Of a DNA stretch of 64,000 nt, positions 29,742 through 38,697 are shown in pieces. The notes beneath the pieces were generated by a model. The model saw only the letters and a list, made by a program, of their open reading frames with translations. It searched no databases and had not been told where the DNA came from. The stretch's first letter is position 1; the number at the start of each line of letters is the position of its first letter. Origin of the DNA: Dyella kyungheensis (GTDB taxonomy: Bacteria; Pseudomonadota; Gammaproteobacteria; Xanthomonadales; Rhodanobacteraceae); the NCBI RefSeq assembly GCF_016905005.1, contig NZ_JADIKC010000003.1:496001-560000 (forward strand), in the 5' to 3' direction. The translations under genes were made by a program, and so were the position numbers.

Positions 29742-31810
29742 ACGGTCTCTTCGGCCAGCTCTGGAGCGGCAAGCGCGACGTGATCCTGGTGCTCGGGATG
29801 ATCATGATCCTGGTCATCCTGTTCACGCCCATTCCACCGGGGCTACTCGACTTCCTGCTCGTGCTGAACTTCACGGGCGCGCTGCTCGTGCTGCTCATTA
29901 CATTCTTCACCGACAGCCCGTTGAGCTTCTCGACCCTTCCGTCGTTGCTGCTCATCACCACGCTGTTTCGCCTGGCGCTCAATATTTCCGCGACCCGCCT
30001 GATCCTGGACAAGGGCAATGCCGGCCACGTGATCAATGCCATCGGCTCGTACGTGGTGGGTGGCAACTACGTCATCGGCCTGGTGGTATTCCTGATCCTG
30101 GTGATCGTCCAGTACGTCGTGGTTACCAGCGGTGCGCAGCGCGTGGCAGAGGTGGCCGCACGATTCACGCTCGACAGCATGCCGGGCAAGCAGATGAGCA
30201 TCGACGCCGACATGAACATGGGGCTGATCGATGAGCGCGAGGCCAAGCGGCGTCGCGCGCTGGTGGAAAAGGAAGCGAACTTCTACGGTGCCATGGATGG
30301 CGCCACCAAGTTCGTCAAGGGCGATGCCATCGCCGGCATCATGATCATCCTCATCGACATCATCGGCGGCCTCACCGTCGGCATGGTGCAACGCGGCCTC
30401 CCATGGACCGAAGCCGCGCACCGCTACACGCTGCTGACCGTGGGCGACGGCATCGTCACGCAGATTCCATCGCTGGTGATCGCGGTGGCCACGGGCATCA
30501 TCATCACGCGTGCCGCTTCGGACGATAAGCTGGGTACCGAGATCGCGCGCCAGGTGCTCTCCAACCCGCGCACGCTGTTGATCGTGTCGGTGTCTCTTGC
30601 GGCCTTGCTTATGCTGCCCGGCTTGCCGGCGTGGCCGGTGTTGATGGTGTTGGCGGGCATCGCCACGCTGACCTATTACGCCAATCGCACTCGCACGGAA
30701 GAGCCGGCGCCGGCGGAAGACGCGGCCGAGCCGGCTGGCAAGGAAGGCGAACAGGATCTCGGCAAGTTGTTGTCGATCGAGGCCATCGAGATCCGCATGG
30801 GCGGTGCCATCGCCCAGTCGTACAAGGATCGCGGCCTCGATCTTGGCGATCGCATCGCCACCTTCCGCAAACAGTTCGCGCTGGATGGCGGCTTCATCCT
30901 GCCTCGGGTCAAGACCATTCAGGAATCGGCCCTGCCTGCACATGCCTACGAATTGCACGTGCAAGGCAGCAAGGTGGGACGTGGCGAGTTGCACTTCGAT
31001 TCCTTGCTGGCCATCAACCCGGGCGGGAAACGGCCGGTGCTGGAGGGCAAGGAGACGCGCGATCCCGCTTACGGCCTGCCGGCGCAGTGGATCAGCGCGG
31101 AGCAGCGCCAGTACGCGCGGGGTGCCGGCTACACGCTCGTCGACCCTGAAACGGTGCTCATCACCCACCTCGGCGAAGCAGTGAAGCGGCACGCCCCCGA
31201 GCTGCTGACGCGAGCGGAGACCGAGCGCCTGGTGGCACGCGTGCGCGAGCAGCAGCCATCGCTGGTGGACGAACTGGTGCCGGCGGTGATGTCGTATACG
31301 GACATCCAGCGCGTGCTTCAGCAACTGCTGCGCGAGCAAGTGAGCATTCGCCACGCGGAGGCCATTCTCGAGGTGCTCGTGGATGCCGGTCGAACCGTCA
31401 AGCAGACCGACGATCTGGTCGAACGCGTGCGCGAACGGCTAGGGCCGATGATCTGCCAGCGCGTGAGCAACGCGCAGGGCGAGTTGCACGTGCTGACGCT
31501 GGCACCCGAGCTGGAACGAGCGATGGTCTCGGCGATGCGCCAGCGCGAAGGTGCCGGCATGCTGGTTACCGAACTCGGTCAGCTCGACGCCTTCCTTGGC
31601 AGCCTTGCCCGCCAGGCGGAGTCGATGATGACGCAGAGCCATCTCCCCGTTCTGCTGTGTCCGAGCGTGATCCGTCGGCATGTGCGTGCGCTGATCCAGC
31701 GCAGCCTGCCACACGTGACCGTGCTGGGCATCAACGAAGTGCCTTCGACCGTCATGGTGAAGGCGTTCGGCGCCGTCACTACCAACAACGCCGTTGCCAC
31801 GGCTGCCTGA
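29738..31810 (+). CDS. flhA: Flagellar export gate protein FlhA
   Basis: A 690-residue protein starting at GTG 29738, overlapping the flhB stop. The first 330 residues contain eight hydrophobic segments with the FHIPEP-family signature region (TLFRLALNISATRLIL) and the conserved cytosolic loop containing DAD and ANFYGAMDGA. The C-terminal cytosolic domain, after an acidic linker near residue 330, is full length and would bind export chaperones. The protein has a normal length for FlhA and no missing parts. It forms the nonameric ring below the gate and uses the proton gradient. Confidence 0.97.
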   Translation: MNGLFGQLWSGKRDVILVLGMIMILVILFTPIPPGLLDFLLVLNFTGALLVLLITFFTDSPLSFSTLPSLLLITTLFRLALNISATRLILDKGNAGHVINAIGSYVVGGNYVIGLVVFLILVIVQYVVVTSGAQRVAEVAARFTLDSMPGKQMSIDADMNMGLIDEREAKRRRALVEKEANFYGAMDGATKFVKGDAIAGIMIILIDIIGGLTVGMVQRGLPWTEAAHRYTLLTVGDGIVTQIPSLVIAVATGIIITRAASDDKLGTEIARQVLSNPRTLLIVSVSLAALLMLPGLPAWPVLMVLAGIATLTYYANRTRTEEPAPAEDAAEPAGKEGEQDLGKLLSIEAIEIRMGGAIAQSYKDRGLDLGDRIATFRKQFALDGGFILPRVKTIQESALPAHAYELHVQGSKVGRGELHFDSLLAINPGGKRPVLEGKETRDPAYGLPAQWISAEQRQYARGAGYTLVDPETVLITHLGEAVKRHAPELLTRAETERLVARVREQQPSLVDELVPAVMSYTDIQRVLQQLLREQVSIRHAEAILEVLVDAGRTVKQTDDLVERVRERLGPMICQRVSNAQGELHVLTLAPELERAMVSAMRQREGAGMLVTELGQLDAFLGSLARQAESMMTQSHLPVLLCPSVIRRHVRALIQRSLPHVTVLGINEVPSTVMVKAFGAVTTNNAVATAA

Positions 31811-31817
31811 GGACGAC

Positions 31818-32495
31818 ATGGGTCAGATCATTTCAGGGATAGCGCGCTATTTGAGTGACGACGTCGCAGCGCTCGATGTCATCAGCCAGAATGTTGCCAA
31901 CATGCGCACGGCAGGTTATCGCGCCGAGCGGCTGAAGCCCGATTTTCGTTCCGGCGTGCTCTCGGGAACGCCCACGCTCGATCTCGCGGACGGCACCATG
32001 GATCACACGGGTGCATCGTTGGATCTCGCCATCCAGGGCACGGGCTTCTTCGTGGTGAGCGTCGATGGGAAGGAAATGCTCACGCGTAACGGCATGTTCC
32101 ATATCGACGCGAACCAGCAGCTCGTCGATGCGGCAGGCCATCCCGTGCTGGGCCAGTCCGGCCCCATCACGCTTGCGCACAGCGACGTTCATATCGATGC
32201 CACGGGCCAGATCAGAGACGGCAACGATGCCATCGACACGCTGCGTGTGGTGGGGGTCGATGCACCCGACCAGCTTCGCGAAGCCGGCGGCGGCCTTTAT
32301 ACCTACGGCGGCTCACCCGCGGATTGGAACGGCAGCGTCCACCAGGGTGCGCTGGAGCAGTCCAACGTCGATCCAGGCAATGAAATGGTGCGTCTGATGG
32401 AACTTACGCGCCATGCGCAATCCGTGCAGCGCGCGATTCTCGCGTACGACCAGGCCATGCAGTCCGGCATCAACCATCTTGGCGACAACAGCTGA
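31818..32495 (+). CDS. flgF: Proximal rod protein FlgF
   Basis: A 225-residue protein from ATG 31818 (GAGGACGAC just upstream); seven bases separate it from flhA. It has the axial-protein N-terminal helix ending in SQNVANMRTAGYRAE, the middle segment LAIQGTGFFVV, and a C-terminal block GALEQSNVDPGNEMVRLMELTRHAQ followed by the terminal helix. These are the shared rod/hook family signatures. Slightly shorter than typical FlgF (about 250). The start motif MGQIISGIARYLSDD is atypical for FlgF, but its place before flgG supports the call. Confidence 0.9.
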   Translation: MGQIISGIARYLSDDVAALDVISQNVANMRTAGYRAERLKPDFRSGVLSGTPTLDLADGTMDHTGASLDLAIQGTGFFVVSVDGKEMLTRNGMFHIDANQQLVDAAGHPVLGQSGPITLAHSDVHIDATGQIRDGNDAIDTLRVVGVDAPDQLREAGGGLYTYGGSPADWNGSVHQGALEQSNVDPGNEMVRLMELTRHAQSVQRAILAYDQAMQSGINHLGDNS

Positions 32496-32503
32496 GGAAC
32501 GAC

Positions 32504-33271
32504 ATGATCGACGCTCTCTATACCGCTACGGCTGGCCTCAAGAGCCAGCAAACCCAGATCGATACGCTGTCCAACAACGTGTCGAACATGCAGACACCGG
32601 GCTTCAAAGCTCAGCGTGTGGCCTTTGGCGACGTGGCCGTGATTTCGCCGGGCCAGGTGCAGGCAGGCTTGTTGCCCGAACGCAGCGGCGCGGGCAGCGA
32701 GATCATCGCTACCAACTCGCTGTTCTCCCAGGGTCAGATGGTGCAGACCAACAACACCTGGGACATCGGCATCCAGGGCGATGGCTTCCTTGAAGTCGTC
32801 GATGGAGGTGGCAACCACCTCTATACCCGCAGCGGCCAGTTGCATGTGGACAGCGAGGGCTACCTTGTCACTTCGGGCGGCAACCGCCTGGCGCAGGACA
32901 TCCAGGTCCCGCCGGATGCCACCAACATCCAGATCAACCAGAACGGCCAGATCTACGCCAACGTTGGCGGCGCAAAGGATGCGACGTTGCTCGGCTCGTT
33001 CGAACTGGCGACGTTCCCATCGCCCACGGGTCTACAATCGGTGGGCGGCAACAATTACGCCGCGACGCAGGCTTCGGGTGACGCGAGCATCGGCCGGCCC
33101 AGTGAGAACGGCGTGGGCTCGATCATGCAGGGATCGCTGGAAGGGTCCAACGTCGACATGGTGTCGGAGATGGCCACGCTGGTGGTCGCGCAGCGCGCCT
33201 ATCAGTTGAATGCGCGCGTGTTGCAGGCCTCGGATCAGATCCTCGACACCATCAACAACTTGCGCCAATAA
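32504..33271 (+). CDS. flgG: Distal rod protein FlgG
   Basis: A 255-residue protein with a good ribosome binding site (GAGGAAC). It carries the N-terminal signature LYTATAGLKSQQTQIDTLSN and NNVSNMQTPGFKAQR, the QGDGFLEV block in the middle and the C-terminal GSLEGSNVDMVSEMATLVVAQRAYQ, all standard for FlgG. Length is close to the usual 260. It forms the distal rod through the outer membrane rings. It sits two bases before flgA. Confidence 0.96.
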   Translation: MIDALYTATAGLKSQQTQIDTLSNNVSNMQTPGFKAQRVAFGDVAVISPGQVQAGLLPERSGAGSEIIATNSLFSQGQMVQTNNTWDIGIQGDGFLEVVDGGGNHLYTRSGQLHVDSEGYLVTSGGNRLAQDIQVPPDATNIQINQNGQIYANVGGAKDATLLGSFELATFPSPTGLQSVGGNNYAATQASGDASIGRPSENGVGSIMQGSLEGSNVDMVSEMATLVVAQRAYQLNARVLQASDQILDTINNLRQ

Positions 33272-33273
33272 GC

Positions 33274-33984
33274 ATGCGGCGATTTCTCCCATTCCTGCTT
33301 TTGGCGGTGGCGGCGTTTGGCGCGGATGCGTCGACGCTCGCCATGCAGCGCGTGCCCGCAGACACCGTCACGTCCGCGGCGCAGCACGCGTTGGAGGCAA
33401 GGCTGGGGGCCGACGCGCAGGGCGCGGTATTGAACGTGATTGGCGTGCCCGAAGCCATCGAAGCCCCCGAGGGCAAGGTCACTCTCAAGGTGCATCCGGT
33501 GAACGGTCGTTGGCCGCGCCCTCGTGTGGGTGTGGCCGTGGATGTCTGCGTAAACGAACGCGTGGTGCGCACGGCCACCGTCTGGTTTGCGCTCTCGTTA
33601 AGCCGGCCGGCTCTTGTGTATGCCGCCGACATGGCTGCTGGCACGCCGGCGAAGAACGTGAGGCTTGTATCGCATGACACGGATGTCGCCGCACTCCAGG
33701 GTGATGCCATTGCGCAGCCAGAAGACATGGATGGCTATCGTCTGCGCCGTGCCGTAGTCGCCGAGGCCGTGGCGGTGCGCGGCGATTTTGAACGCGTTCC
33801 GGAAGTGGACCGACAGGAGCACGTTGACGTGGTGGCGACCGTCGGTTCGGTCAGCCTGCGAACGCGCGGCGTGGCGGGCAAGCAGGGGGCTTCCGGTGAA
33901 GTCATCCCTGTGCTGGTCGACGGCGCCGATTCACCGGTACTTGCACGTGTCATCGACAAGGGAGCGGTCGAAGTTGTCCACTAA
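33274..33984 (+). CDS. flgA: P-ring assembly chaperone FlgA
   Basis: A 236-residue periplasmic protein with a signal peptide (hydrophobic LPFLLLAVAAFGADA, cleavage after ADA). The C-terminal SAF-like domain contains the FlgA blocks GTPAKNVRLVSHDTDV, YRLRRAVVAEAVAVRGD and ASGEVIPV near the end. FlgA helps FlgI fold into the P ring. The presence of flgA, flgH and flgI indicates a machine that spans the outer membrane. Its last bases overlap the flgH start. Confidence 0.9.
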   Translation: MRRFLPFLLLAVAAFGADASTLAMQRVPADTVTSAAQHALEARLGADAQGAVLNVIGVPEAIEAPEGKVTLKVHPVNGRWPRPRVGVAVDVCVNERVVRTATVWFALSLSRPALVYAADMAAGTPAKNVRLVSHDTDVAALQGDAIAQPEDMDGYRLRRAVVAEAVAVRGDFERVPEVDRQEHVDVVATVGSVSLRTRGVAGKQGASGEVIPVLVDGADSPVLARVIDKGAVEVVH

Positions 33985-34567
33985 ATCCCATCTTCTTGCC
34001 GCATTGGTTTGCGGAAGCCTGTTTGCATCGCCGACGATGGCGCAAACCGCCAGCGGTTCGATGATCGATCCGGACAGCTATCGCGGACTGGCAGCCGATC
34101 ACCGTGCCCATCAGATCGGCGACACGCTGACCGTCGTGGTGACCGAGACGGCGCGCGCCACCGCCAGCGCCAACACCGACGCGCAAAGCGGCGTGCAACT
34201 CAGCGCCAACACACAAAGCCACAGCGCCGCCCACAACTATGGGCTCGGCCTTGCTGGCGAAGATGCAGGGCAGGGGAAGACTTCGCGCGCAGGCAGCCTG
34301 CAGGCGCAACTCGCCGTTCGCGTCATCGCCGTCGAAGGTGACGGCATGTTGCGCATCCGTGGCGGACAGACCGTGGTGATCAATGGCGAGAAACAACAGT
34401 TCGCATTGACCGGTTTGGTGCGCTCCGAGGACATCTCCACGGGCAACACCATTCTTTCCAATCGAATCAGTGAAGCCAACATCCAGTACACCGGCGATGG
34501 CGATGTGTCCGAATCACAGCGCCGCAGCATCCTCTACCGCATCACAAGGTGGTTGCATCTGATATGA
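33974..34567 (+). CDS. flgH: L-ring protein FlgH, apparently without a lipobox
   Basis: A 197-residue protein. The only sensible start is TTG 33974, with GGAG about nine bases upstream, overlapping flgA. The mature part carries FlgH features: HQIGDTLTVVVTETARATASA, the serine/asparagine-rich stretch and the C-terminal TGLVRSEDISTGNTILSNRISEANIQY. FlgH is normally a lipoprotein. Here the leader has one cysteine preceded by alanine-leucine-valine, which is not a lipobox; the leader instead resembles a signal peptidase I site (TMA before QT). The L ring would then be anchored without a lipid. It overlaps flgI. Confidence 0.9.
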   Translation: MSTKSHLLAALVCGSLFASPTMAQTASGSMIDPDSYRGLAADHRAHQIGDTLTVVVTETARATASANTDAQSGVQLSANTQSHSAAHNYGLGLAGEDAGQGKTSRAGSLQAQLAVRVIAVEGDGMLRIRGGQTVVINGEKQQFALTGLVRSEDISTGNTILSNRISEANIQYTGDGDVSESQRRSILYRITRWLHLI

Positions 34568-35679
34568 AAGCCCGCTGGCTCATCGCCGTACTGTTTGCCG
34601 TGTCCAGCAGCCATGCGCTGGCTGCGGGAGATGCTGTCCGGCTCAAGGAAATTGCCCGCGTACAGGGCGTGCGCGACAACGCGCTGGCTGGCTATGGCCT
34701 GGTCATTGGCCTGGCAGGGACGGGCGATACGAGCAAGAACCGCCTCACCGTGCAATCGGTGGCCAACACGCTCAGCCATTTCGGCGTGAACATCAGCGCC
34801 GACGATCTCAACAGCCGCAACGTGGCTGCCGTGATGGTGACCGCCGTACTGCCGCCCTTCGCCGAATCCGGACAGAAGCTCGACGTGTCGGTGTCCTCGT
34901 TGGGCGATGCGCGAAGCCTGACGGGCGGCACGTTGCTGCTGACACCGCTCAATGGTCCCGACGGCAAGTTGTACGCGTTGGCGCAGGGCCCGCTCTCGGT
35001 GGGCGGCTATGAGGTGCGTGCCTTCGGAAGTTCGGAGCAGAAGAATCATCCCACCGTGGGCCGAGTGCCCGATGGCGCATCGGTGGAGCGCGCTGCACCC
35101 GTTGGATTGGGCGAGGACGGACGCACGCTGGACGTCTTGCTGTATCAGCCGGATTTCACCACGGCGGAACGTGTTGCCGAATCCTTGCGTCGCAATGCAG
35201 GAGTGGACGCTGTGGCCGAGCATGCGGGCAAGGTACGCGTGACGTTTTCATCGCCTCCGGGCGACGTCGTCAACGCGATCTCGCGCATCGAGAACGTGCC
35301 GGTGATTCCGGACCAGGTCGCGCGCGTGGTGGTAAACGAGCGCACGGGAACCGTGGTGTCCGGCGGCGATGTACGCCTGGGCAGCGTGACGGTCTCCCAG
35401 GGCGACCTGCGTATCGTGGTGAAGACCGACTACCTGGTTTCGCAGCCGGAAGGCGCCTATATCGATCCGTCGCGCAACATCTCAACGGTTGTCGTGCCGC
35501 AGGCAAACATCAAGGTCGACGATCCGGAAGCCAAGCTGGTGACCATTCCCAATGGAGCCACCGTGGCGGATCTGATCGCTGCACTGCGCGCCATCCACCT
35601 GACGACGCGTGACGTCATCACCGTACTGCAATCCATCAAGACCGCCGGCGCATTGCGTGGCGAACTGATCATCCAGTGA
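34564..35679 (+). CDS. flgI: P-ring protein FlgI
   Basis: A 371-residue periplasmic protein from ATG 34564, overlapping the flgH stop. It has a signal peptide ending near HALAAGDA, then the classic FlgI sequence VRLKEIARVQGVRDNALAGY and GLVIGLAGTGD, and later ISADDLNSRNVAAVMVTA and SVSSLGDARSLTGGTLLLT. Length is normal. It polymerises into the P ring in the peptidoglycan layer. No flgJ (rod cap/muramidase) follows, although flgJ commonly lies next to flgI. Confidence 0.97.
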   Translation: MKARWLIAVLFAVSSSHALAAGDAVRLKEIARVQGVRDNALAGYGLVIGLAGTGDTSKNRLTVQSVANTLSHFGVNISADDLNSRNVAAVMVTAVLPPFAESGQKLDVSVSSLGDARSLTGGTLLLTPLNGPDGKLYALAQGPLSVGGYEVRAFGSSEQKNHPTVGRVPDGASVERAAPVGLGEDGRTLDVLLYQPDFTTAERVAESLRRNAGVDAVAEHAGKVRVTFSSPPGDVVNAISRIENVPVIPDQVARVVVNERTGTVVSGGDVRLGSVTVSQGDLRIVVKTDYLVSQPEGAYIDPSRNISTVVVPQANIKVDDPEAKLVTIPNGATVADLIAALRAIHLTTRDVITVLQSIKTAGALRGELIIQ

Positions 35680-35686
35680 GGCAGAC

Positions 35687-36058
35687 ATGGACCTGACCAC
35701 AGAAGCTATCCGCTTGGGTATCCACATGGCGCGAACGCGTGCCGAGGTGGCCAGCACAAACATCGCGAACGTGAATGTCGACGGCTATCGCGCACGCCGG
35801 GCGGATTTCGGCGACGCAGTCGGCTTGCTGCACCAGGCGGCCACGGACTCGACCACGTCTCCTGATCGGCTTGCGATTGCGAAGCACGAAACGTTCCGCA
35901 CGGAGACGTCCAAGGCCGATGCGATCAATGGCTCTTACGTGAACCTCGATGGCGAGGTGGCCGAACTGGAAACGGCGGGCACCGACTTCCAGTCGCTGGC
36001 GACCGTGATGTCGCGTCGCTTCGCTTTGATGCAGCTGGCACTGGCGGGGAAGAACTGA
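35687..36058 (+). CDS. flgB: Proximal rod protein FlgB
   Basis: A 123-residue protein with GAGGCAG before ATG 35687. The N-terminal block ARTRAEVASTNIANVNVDGY is the rod-protein signature, and the C-terminal part (YVNLDGEVAELETAGTDFQS, then VMSRRF) matches FlgB. It is near the usual length (about 135). FlgB connects the rod to FliE and the MS ring. In many loci flgB starts the rod operon; here it follows flgI, part of the rearranged order of this operon. Confidence 0.9.
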   Translation: MDLTTEAIRLGIHMARTRAEVASTNIANVNVDGYRARRADFGDAVGLLHQAATDSTTSPDRLAIAKHETFRTETSKADAINGSYVNLDGEVAELETAGTDFQSLATVMSRRFALMQLALAGKN

Positions 36059-36059
36059 C

Positions 36060-36461
36060 ATGGTCGTTGACGCTGTTTTTCAGGCAACCCGTTTCGGCCT
36101 GCAGTTCGAGCGACTGCGGCTGGAAGCGGCCAGCCACAACATCGCCGTGTCCGATCGCGCCAGTACGCCGGGGAGCGTTCCGCCGCTATTACGCGCTGTT
36201 GCCGGCCACGGCGTGTCCCTTCACGGCGCCGGTACAGGAACGCCCAGTCTGGTTCCGATGGGGTCGTCCGAGCGTGACGTGCACGACCCGTCCGATCCCA
36301 TGGCGAACCAGCAGGGCATGGTCGGCTATCCACGGGTCGACCTCGTCGAGGAGATGAGCACCCTGATGGAGGCGAGCCGTGCCTACGAGGCGAACGTGAG
36401 GGCATTCAACACGCTGCGCAGCATGGAGCTGCGTGCACTCGACATGGGAGGTGGCGCATGA
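36060..36461 (+). CDS. flgC: Proximal rod protein FlgC
   Basis: A 133-residue protein starting one base after flgB. The N terminus FERLRLEAASHNIAVSDRAST is a divergent form of the usual NIAN rod signature. The C terminus is characteristic of FlgC: NQQGMVGYPRVDLVEEMSTL, then MEASRAYEANVRAFNTLRSM. Length is normal. It overlaps fliE by four bases (ATGA). Confidence 0.92.
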   Translation: MVVDAVFQATRFGLQFERLRLEAASHNIAVSDRASTPGSVPPLLRAVAGHGVSLHGAGTGTPSLVPMGSSERDVHDPSDPMANQQGMVGYPRVDLVEEMSTLMEASRAYEANVRAFNTLRSMELRALDMGGGA

Positions 36462-36760
36462 GCGTGTCGCCGATCGACGCCATTTCGCTCGGTCGCATGG
36501 ACGGACCGGAGCACGCGGCCGCCCTCAACCTCGACCAGGGGCCCTCCTTCATGCAGATGGTGGGCAGCGAAGTGCAAGGGCTCAATGCAAGCCTCAACAC
36601 CGCCGACGCGTCTGCGCGGTCGCTTGCTGCGGGCGATGGCGTTCCCGTGCACGACGTGATGATCGCGATGGAGCAGGCGCATCTCAAGTTGCAATTCGCG
36701 GTGGAAGTTCGCAATCGAATGATCGATGCGTACCAGAGCCTGACCAACATGCAGCTGTAG
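36458..36760 (+). CDS. fliE: MS-ring/rod junction protein FliE
   Basis: A 100-residue protein whose C-terminal two thirds is typical FliE: a helix with SLAAGDGVPVHDVMIAMEQA followed by HLKLQFAVEVRNRMIDAYQS. FliE links the FliF ring to the proximal rod. Its start overlaps flgC, and a 72-base gap separates it from fliF, the longest gap inside the operon. The gap contains a short inverted sequence around GTCCACGGATCTGTGGAC (36771-36788), which may form a hairpin in the transcript. Confidence 0.93.
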   Translation: MSVSPIDAISLGRMDGPEHAAALNLDQGPSFMQMVGSEVQGLNASLNTADASARSLAAGDGVPVHDVMIAMEQAHLKLQFAVEVRNRMIDAYQSLTNMQL

Positions 36761-36770
36761 TCGCGGGACG

Positions 36771-36788
36771 TCCACGGATCTGTGGACA
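36771..36788 (+). repeat. Small inverted repeat between fliE and fliF
   Basis: GTCCAC and GTGGAC form a six-pair stem around a six-base loop, ten bases after the fliE stop. It has no T run, so it is probably an RNA processing or stability element and not a terminator. It lies in the longest gap inside the operon. Confidence 0.4.
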
Positions 36789-36832
36789 TCTCGTGGGTGC
36801 CTTGAAGTTCGATTGCAGTGACCGGAGTGGAA

Positions 36833-38248
36833 ATGAAGCAGTTCTTTGCTGCCATGTCGCGACGAGCCCGATGGGCCTTCGCTGTGGGTGTTATCGCGAT
36901 TGCCTGCATCGCGGGTGCGGCCACATGGTGGGTGACGCATCCGCCGTACGGATTGCTGTTTCGCGATCTCAGGGAGGCCGACGCCGCCGAGATCACCGCA
37001 GCGCTCACGCAAATGCAGACGCCTTATCGTCTCGCTGACGATGGCAAGGCCATTCTTGTGCCGTCCGAGCAGGTGTACGACACGCGTATGAAGCTGGTGT
37101 CGCAGGGCGTGCCCAAAGGCGGCAGCGTTGGCTTCGAGCTGTTCAAGGATTCGGATTACGGTGTCACCGAGTTCGCCCAGAAGGTGAACTTCCAGCGCGC
37201 GCTGCAGGGCGAACTGGAGCGAACCATCGAGTCACTGGACGAGGTATCGGCCGCGCGCGTCCATCTTACGATCCATCGCACCGATCTGTTCGAGCGTGAC
37301 AAGGATGCTTCCAAGGCGTCGGTGACACTCAGCCTGCGGCCGCAGAAGCACCTCGACGCGCGCGCGGTGGCCGGTGTCCAGCGACTGGTGGCTTCGGCGG
37401 TGGACGGGCTCTCTGCCGAATCCGTCGTGGTGCTCGATGACCGCGGCGTCACCTTGTCGGGTTATGCCGCCGATGGAACGGCGGGTGAGGGCCTCGGCGG
37501 CCGCATGGATCAGCAGGCTCGGCTCGAGAGCGATCTGCGCGGCAAGATCGGCGCTCTGCTGCATCGTGTGCTGCTTACCGACGATTTCACCGTGTCCGTC
37601 GACGTGCGCATGAATTACGACCACGTCAAGCAAGTCAGCGAACGCCTGTTGGGACAGGGCAAGGATGGCAACGGATTGTTGGTCCACGAGCGCGTCAACT
37701 CCTCGACACGGACCGAGGACGATCCGGATTCGGATCGGGTGAAGTCCTCGCCAGCCAGCAATGACCGCGATGTGGAATACGCGCATGGCCGCGAGCAGGA
37801 AGAAGTGGAGCGGGCGGTAGGCCGCATCGAGCGGATATCGGTGGGTGTGGTCATCCCGTCCACGCTCTCGGCCACCGAGATTGCGCGGCTATCGGAAGTG
37901 GTATCGGCAGGCCTTGGCTTGGACGTATCGCGTGGCGATCATGTCGATATCGCTGCTATCGCGCCTTCCAAGCCGGTGGCACGTGACGCTGCGACGGTCC
38001 CAGCTGCCAGCCCGCACGCAAGCGTCGTGGATGCAGCTGAGGCGCCCGCGGCGGTGCCGGTGAACCATGGCTTGTCGACTCCGGTGCTGTGGATGCTGGG
38101 TGCGTTGCTGGTCGTCGTAGTCGCCCTGGTGGCGCTCATGCTTTACGTCGCGCGGACACGGGTGGTGCCACGGTTGAGCGCGCCCGAACGCGAAGAGGCG
38201 TTGTCGCGGCTTCGCCAGTGGATCGACCCGAGCGAGGTGCGTTCGTGA
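36833..38248 (+). CDS. fliF: MS-ring protein FliF
   Basis: A 471-residue inner-membrane protein from ATG 36833 (GGAG upstream). It has an N-terminal membrane helix (about residues 15-36), the ring-building blocks LVSQGVPKGGSVGFELFKDS, then YGVTEFAQKVNFQRALQGEL and ARVHLTIHRTDLF, and a second membrane helix (about 420-445). Typical FliF is about 550 residues; the shortening is mainly in the periplasmic middle and the C-terminal tail. A short cytosolic tail with LSRLRQWIDPSEV could still be the partner surface for FliG or the small protein that follows. Confidence 0.95.
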   Translation: MKQFFAAMSRRARWAFAVGVIAIACIAGAATWWVTHPPYGLLFRDLREADAAEITAALTQMQTPYRLADDGKAILVPSEQVYDTRMKLVSQGVPKGGSVGFELFKDSDYGVTEFAQKVNFQRALQGELERTIESLDEVSAARVHLTIHRTDLFERDKDASKASVTLSLRPQKHLDARAVAGVQRLVASAVDGLSAESVVVLDDRGVTLSGYAADGTAGEGLGGRMDQQARLESDLRGKIGALLHRVLLTDDFTVSVDVRMNYDHVKQVSERLLGQGKDGNGLLVHERVNSSTRTEDDPDSDRVKSSPASNDRDVEYAHGREQEEVERAVGRIERISVGVVIPSTLSATEIARLSEVVSAGLGLDVSRGDHVDIAAIAPSKPVARDAATVPAASPHASVVDAAEAPAAVPVNHGLSTPVLWMLGALLVVVVALVALMLYVARTRVVPRLSAPEREEALSRLRQWIDPSEVRS

Positions 38249-38697
38249 ATGCCGTGGGTATGCGCAAGGCGGCGCTTGCGTTGGCCGCGATGCATCCCAT
38301 GGACCGCCGCTGGATGCTCGAGCGGCTGCCTTCTTCCCAGCGGAATCTGTTGTCCACGCTGATCGGTGAGGCGCGCAGACTGGGCCACGTGGATGCTTCG
38401 CTGGTCAAGGATCTGCTTCAGGATCAGTCCCAGCCCGAAGTCGTCGACGTTCCTCCGCCGGATCAACTGATTCAGGCATTGGATAACCTGCCGGTTGCGT
38501 GGGCTGCGCGGATGCTGGCCGCGGCAGCGCCGGATCACGTGGAGATCTACCTGGCGTCCTGTGCGCACCCGAGGGCGCGAATGCTCCGGGACGAGCTGAA
38601 GCAGTTGCCCTCAGCGATGCCAGTGGCACTGGCCAAGGCGCTTTCGCATCGACTGGCCGATCCGACATGGCCCGCGCAACGAGGACATGCCCTGTGA
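38245..38697 (+). CDS. Small protein in the FliG position
   Basis: A 150-residue helical protein starting at GTG 38245, overlapping the fliF stop, and itself overlapping fliH. FliG, the rotor protein of about 330 residues, normally occupies this place. The N terminus (MRKAALALAAMHPMDRRWML) and the later segment LIQALDNLPVAWAARMLAAA loosely recall the FliG N and middle domains, but the C-terminal torque-generating domain with its charged residues is absent. It may be a reduced FliG that only links FliF to the FliM/FliN-like ring, or an unrelated adaptor like SctK of injectisomes. No frameshift was seen in this stretch. Confidence 0.6.
   Translation: MNAVGMRKAALALAAMHPMDRRWMLERLPSSQRNLLSTLIGEARRLGHVDASLVKDLLQDQSQPEVVDVPPPDQLIQALDNLPVAWAARMLAAAAPDHVEIYLASCAHPRARMLRDELKQLPSAMPVALAKALSHRLADPTWPAQRGHAL

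Noticed and set aside
29843-31354. Minus-strand open frame of 503 codons opposite flhA
   Set aside because: Shadow of a conserved gene; composition dominated by histidine, arginine and glutamine.
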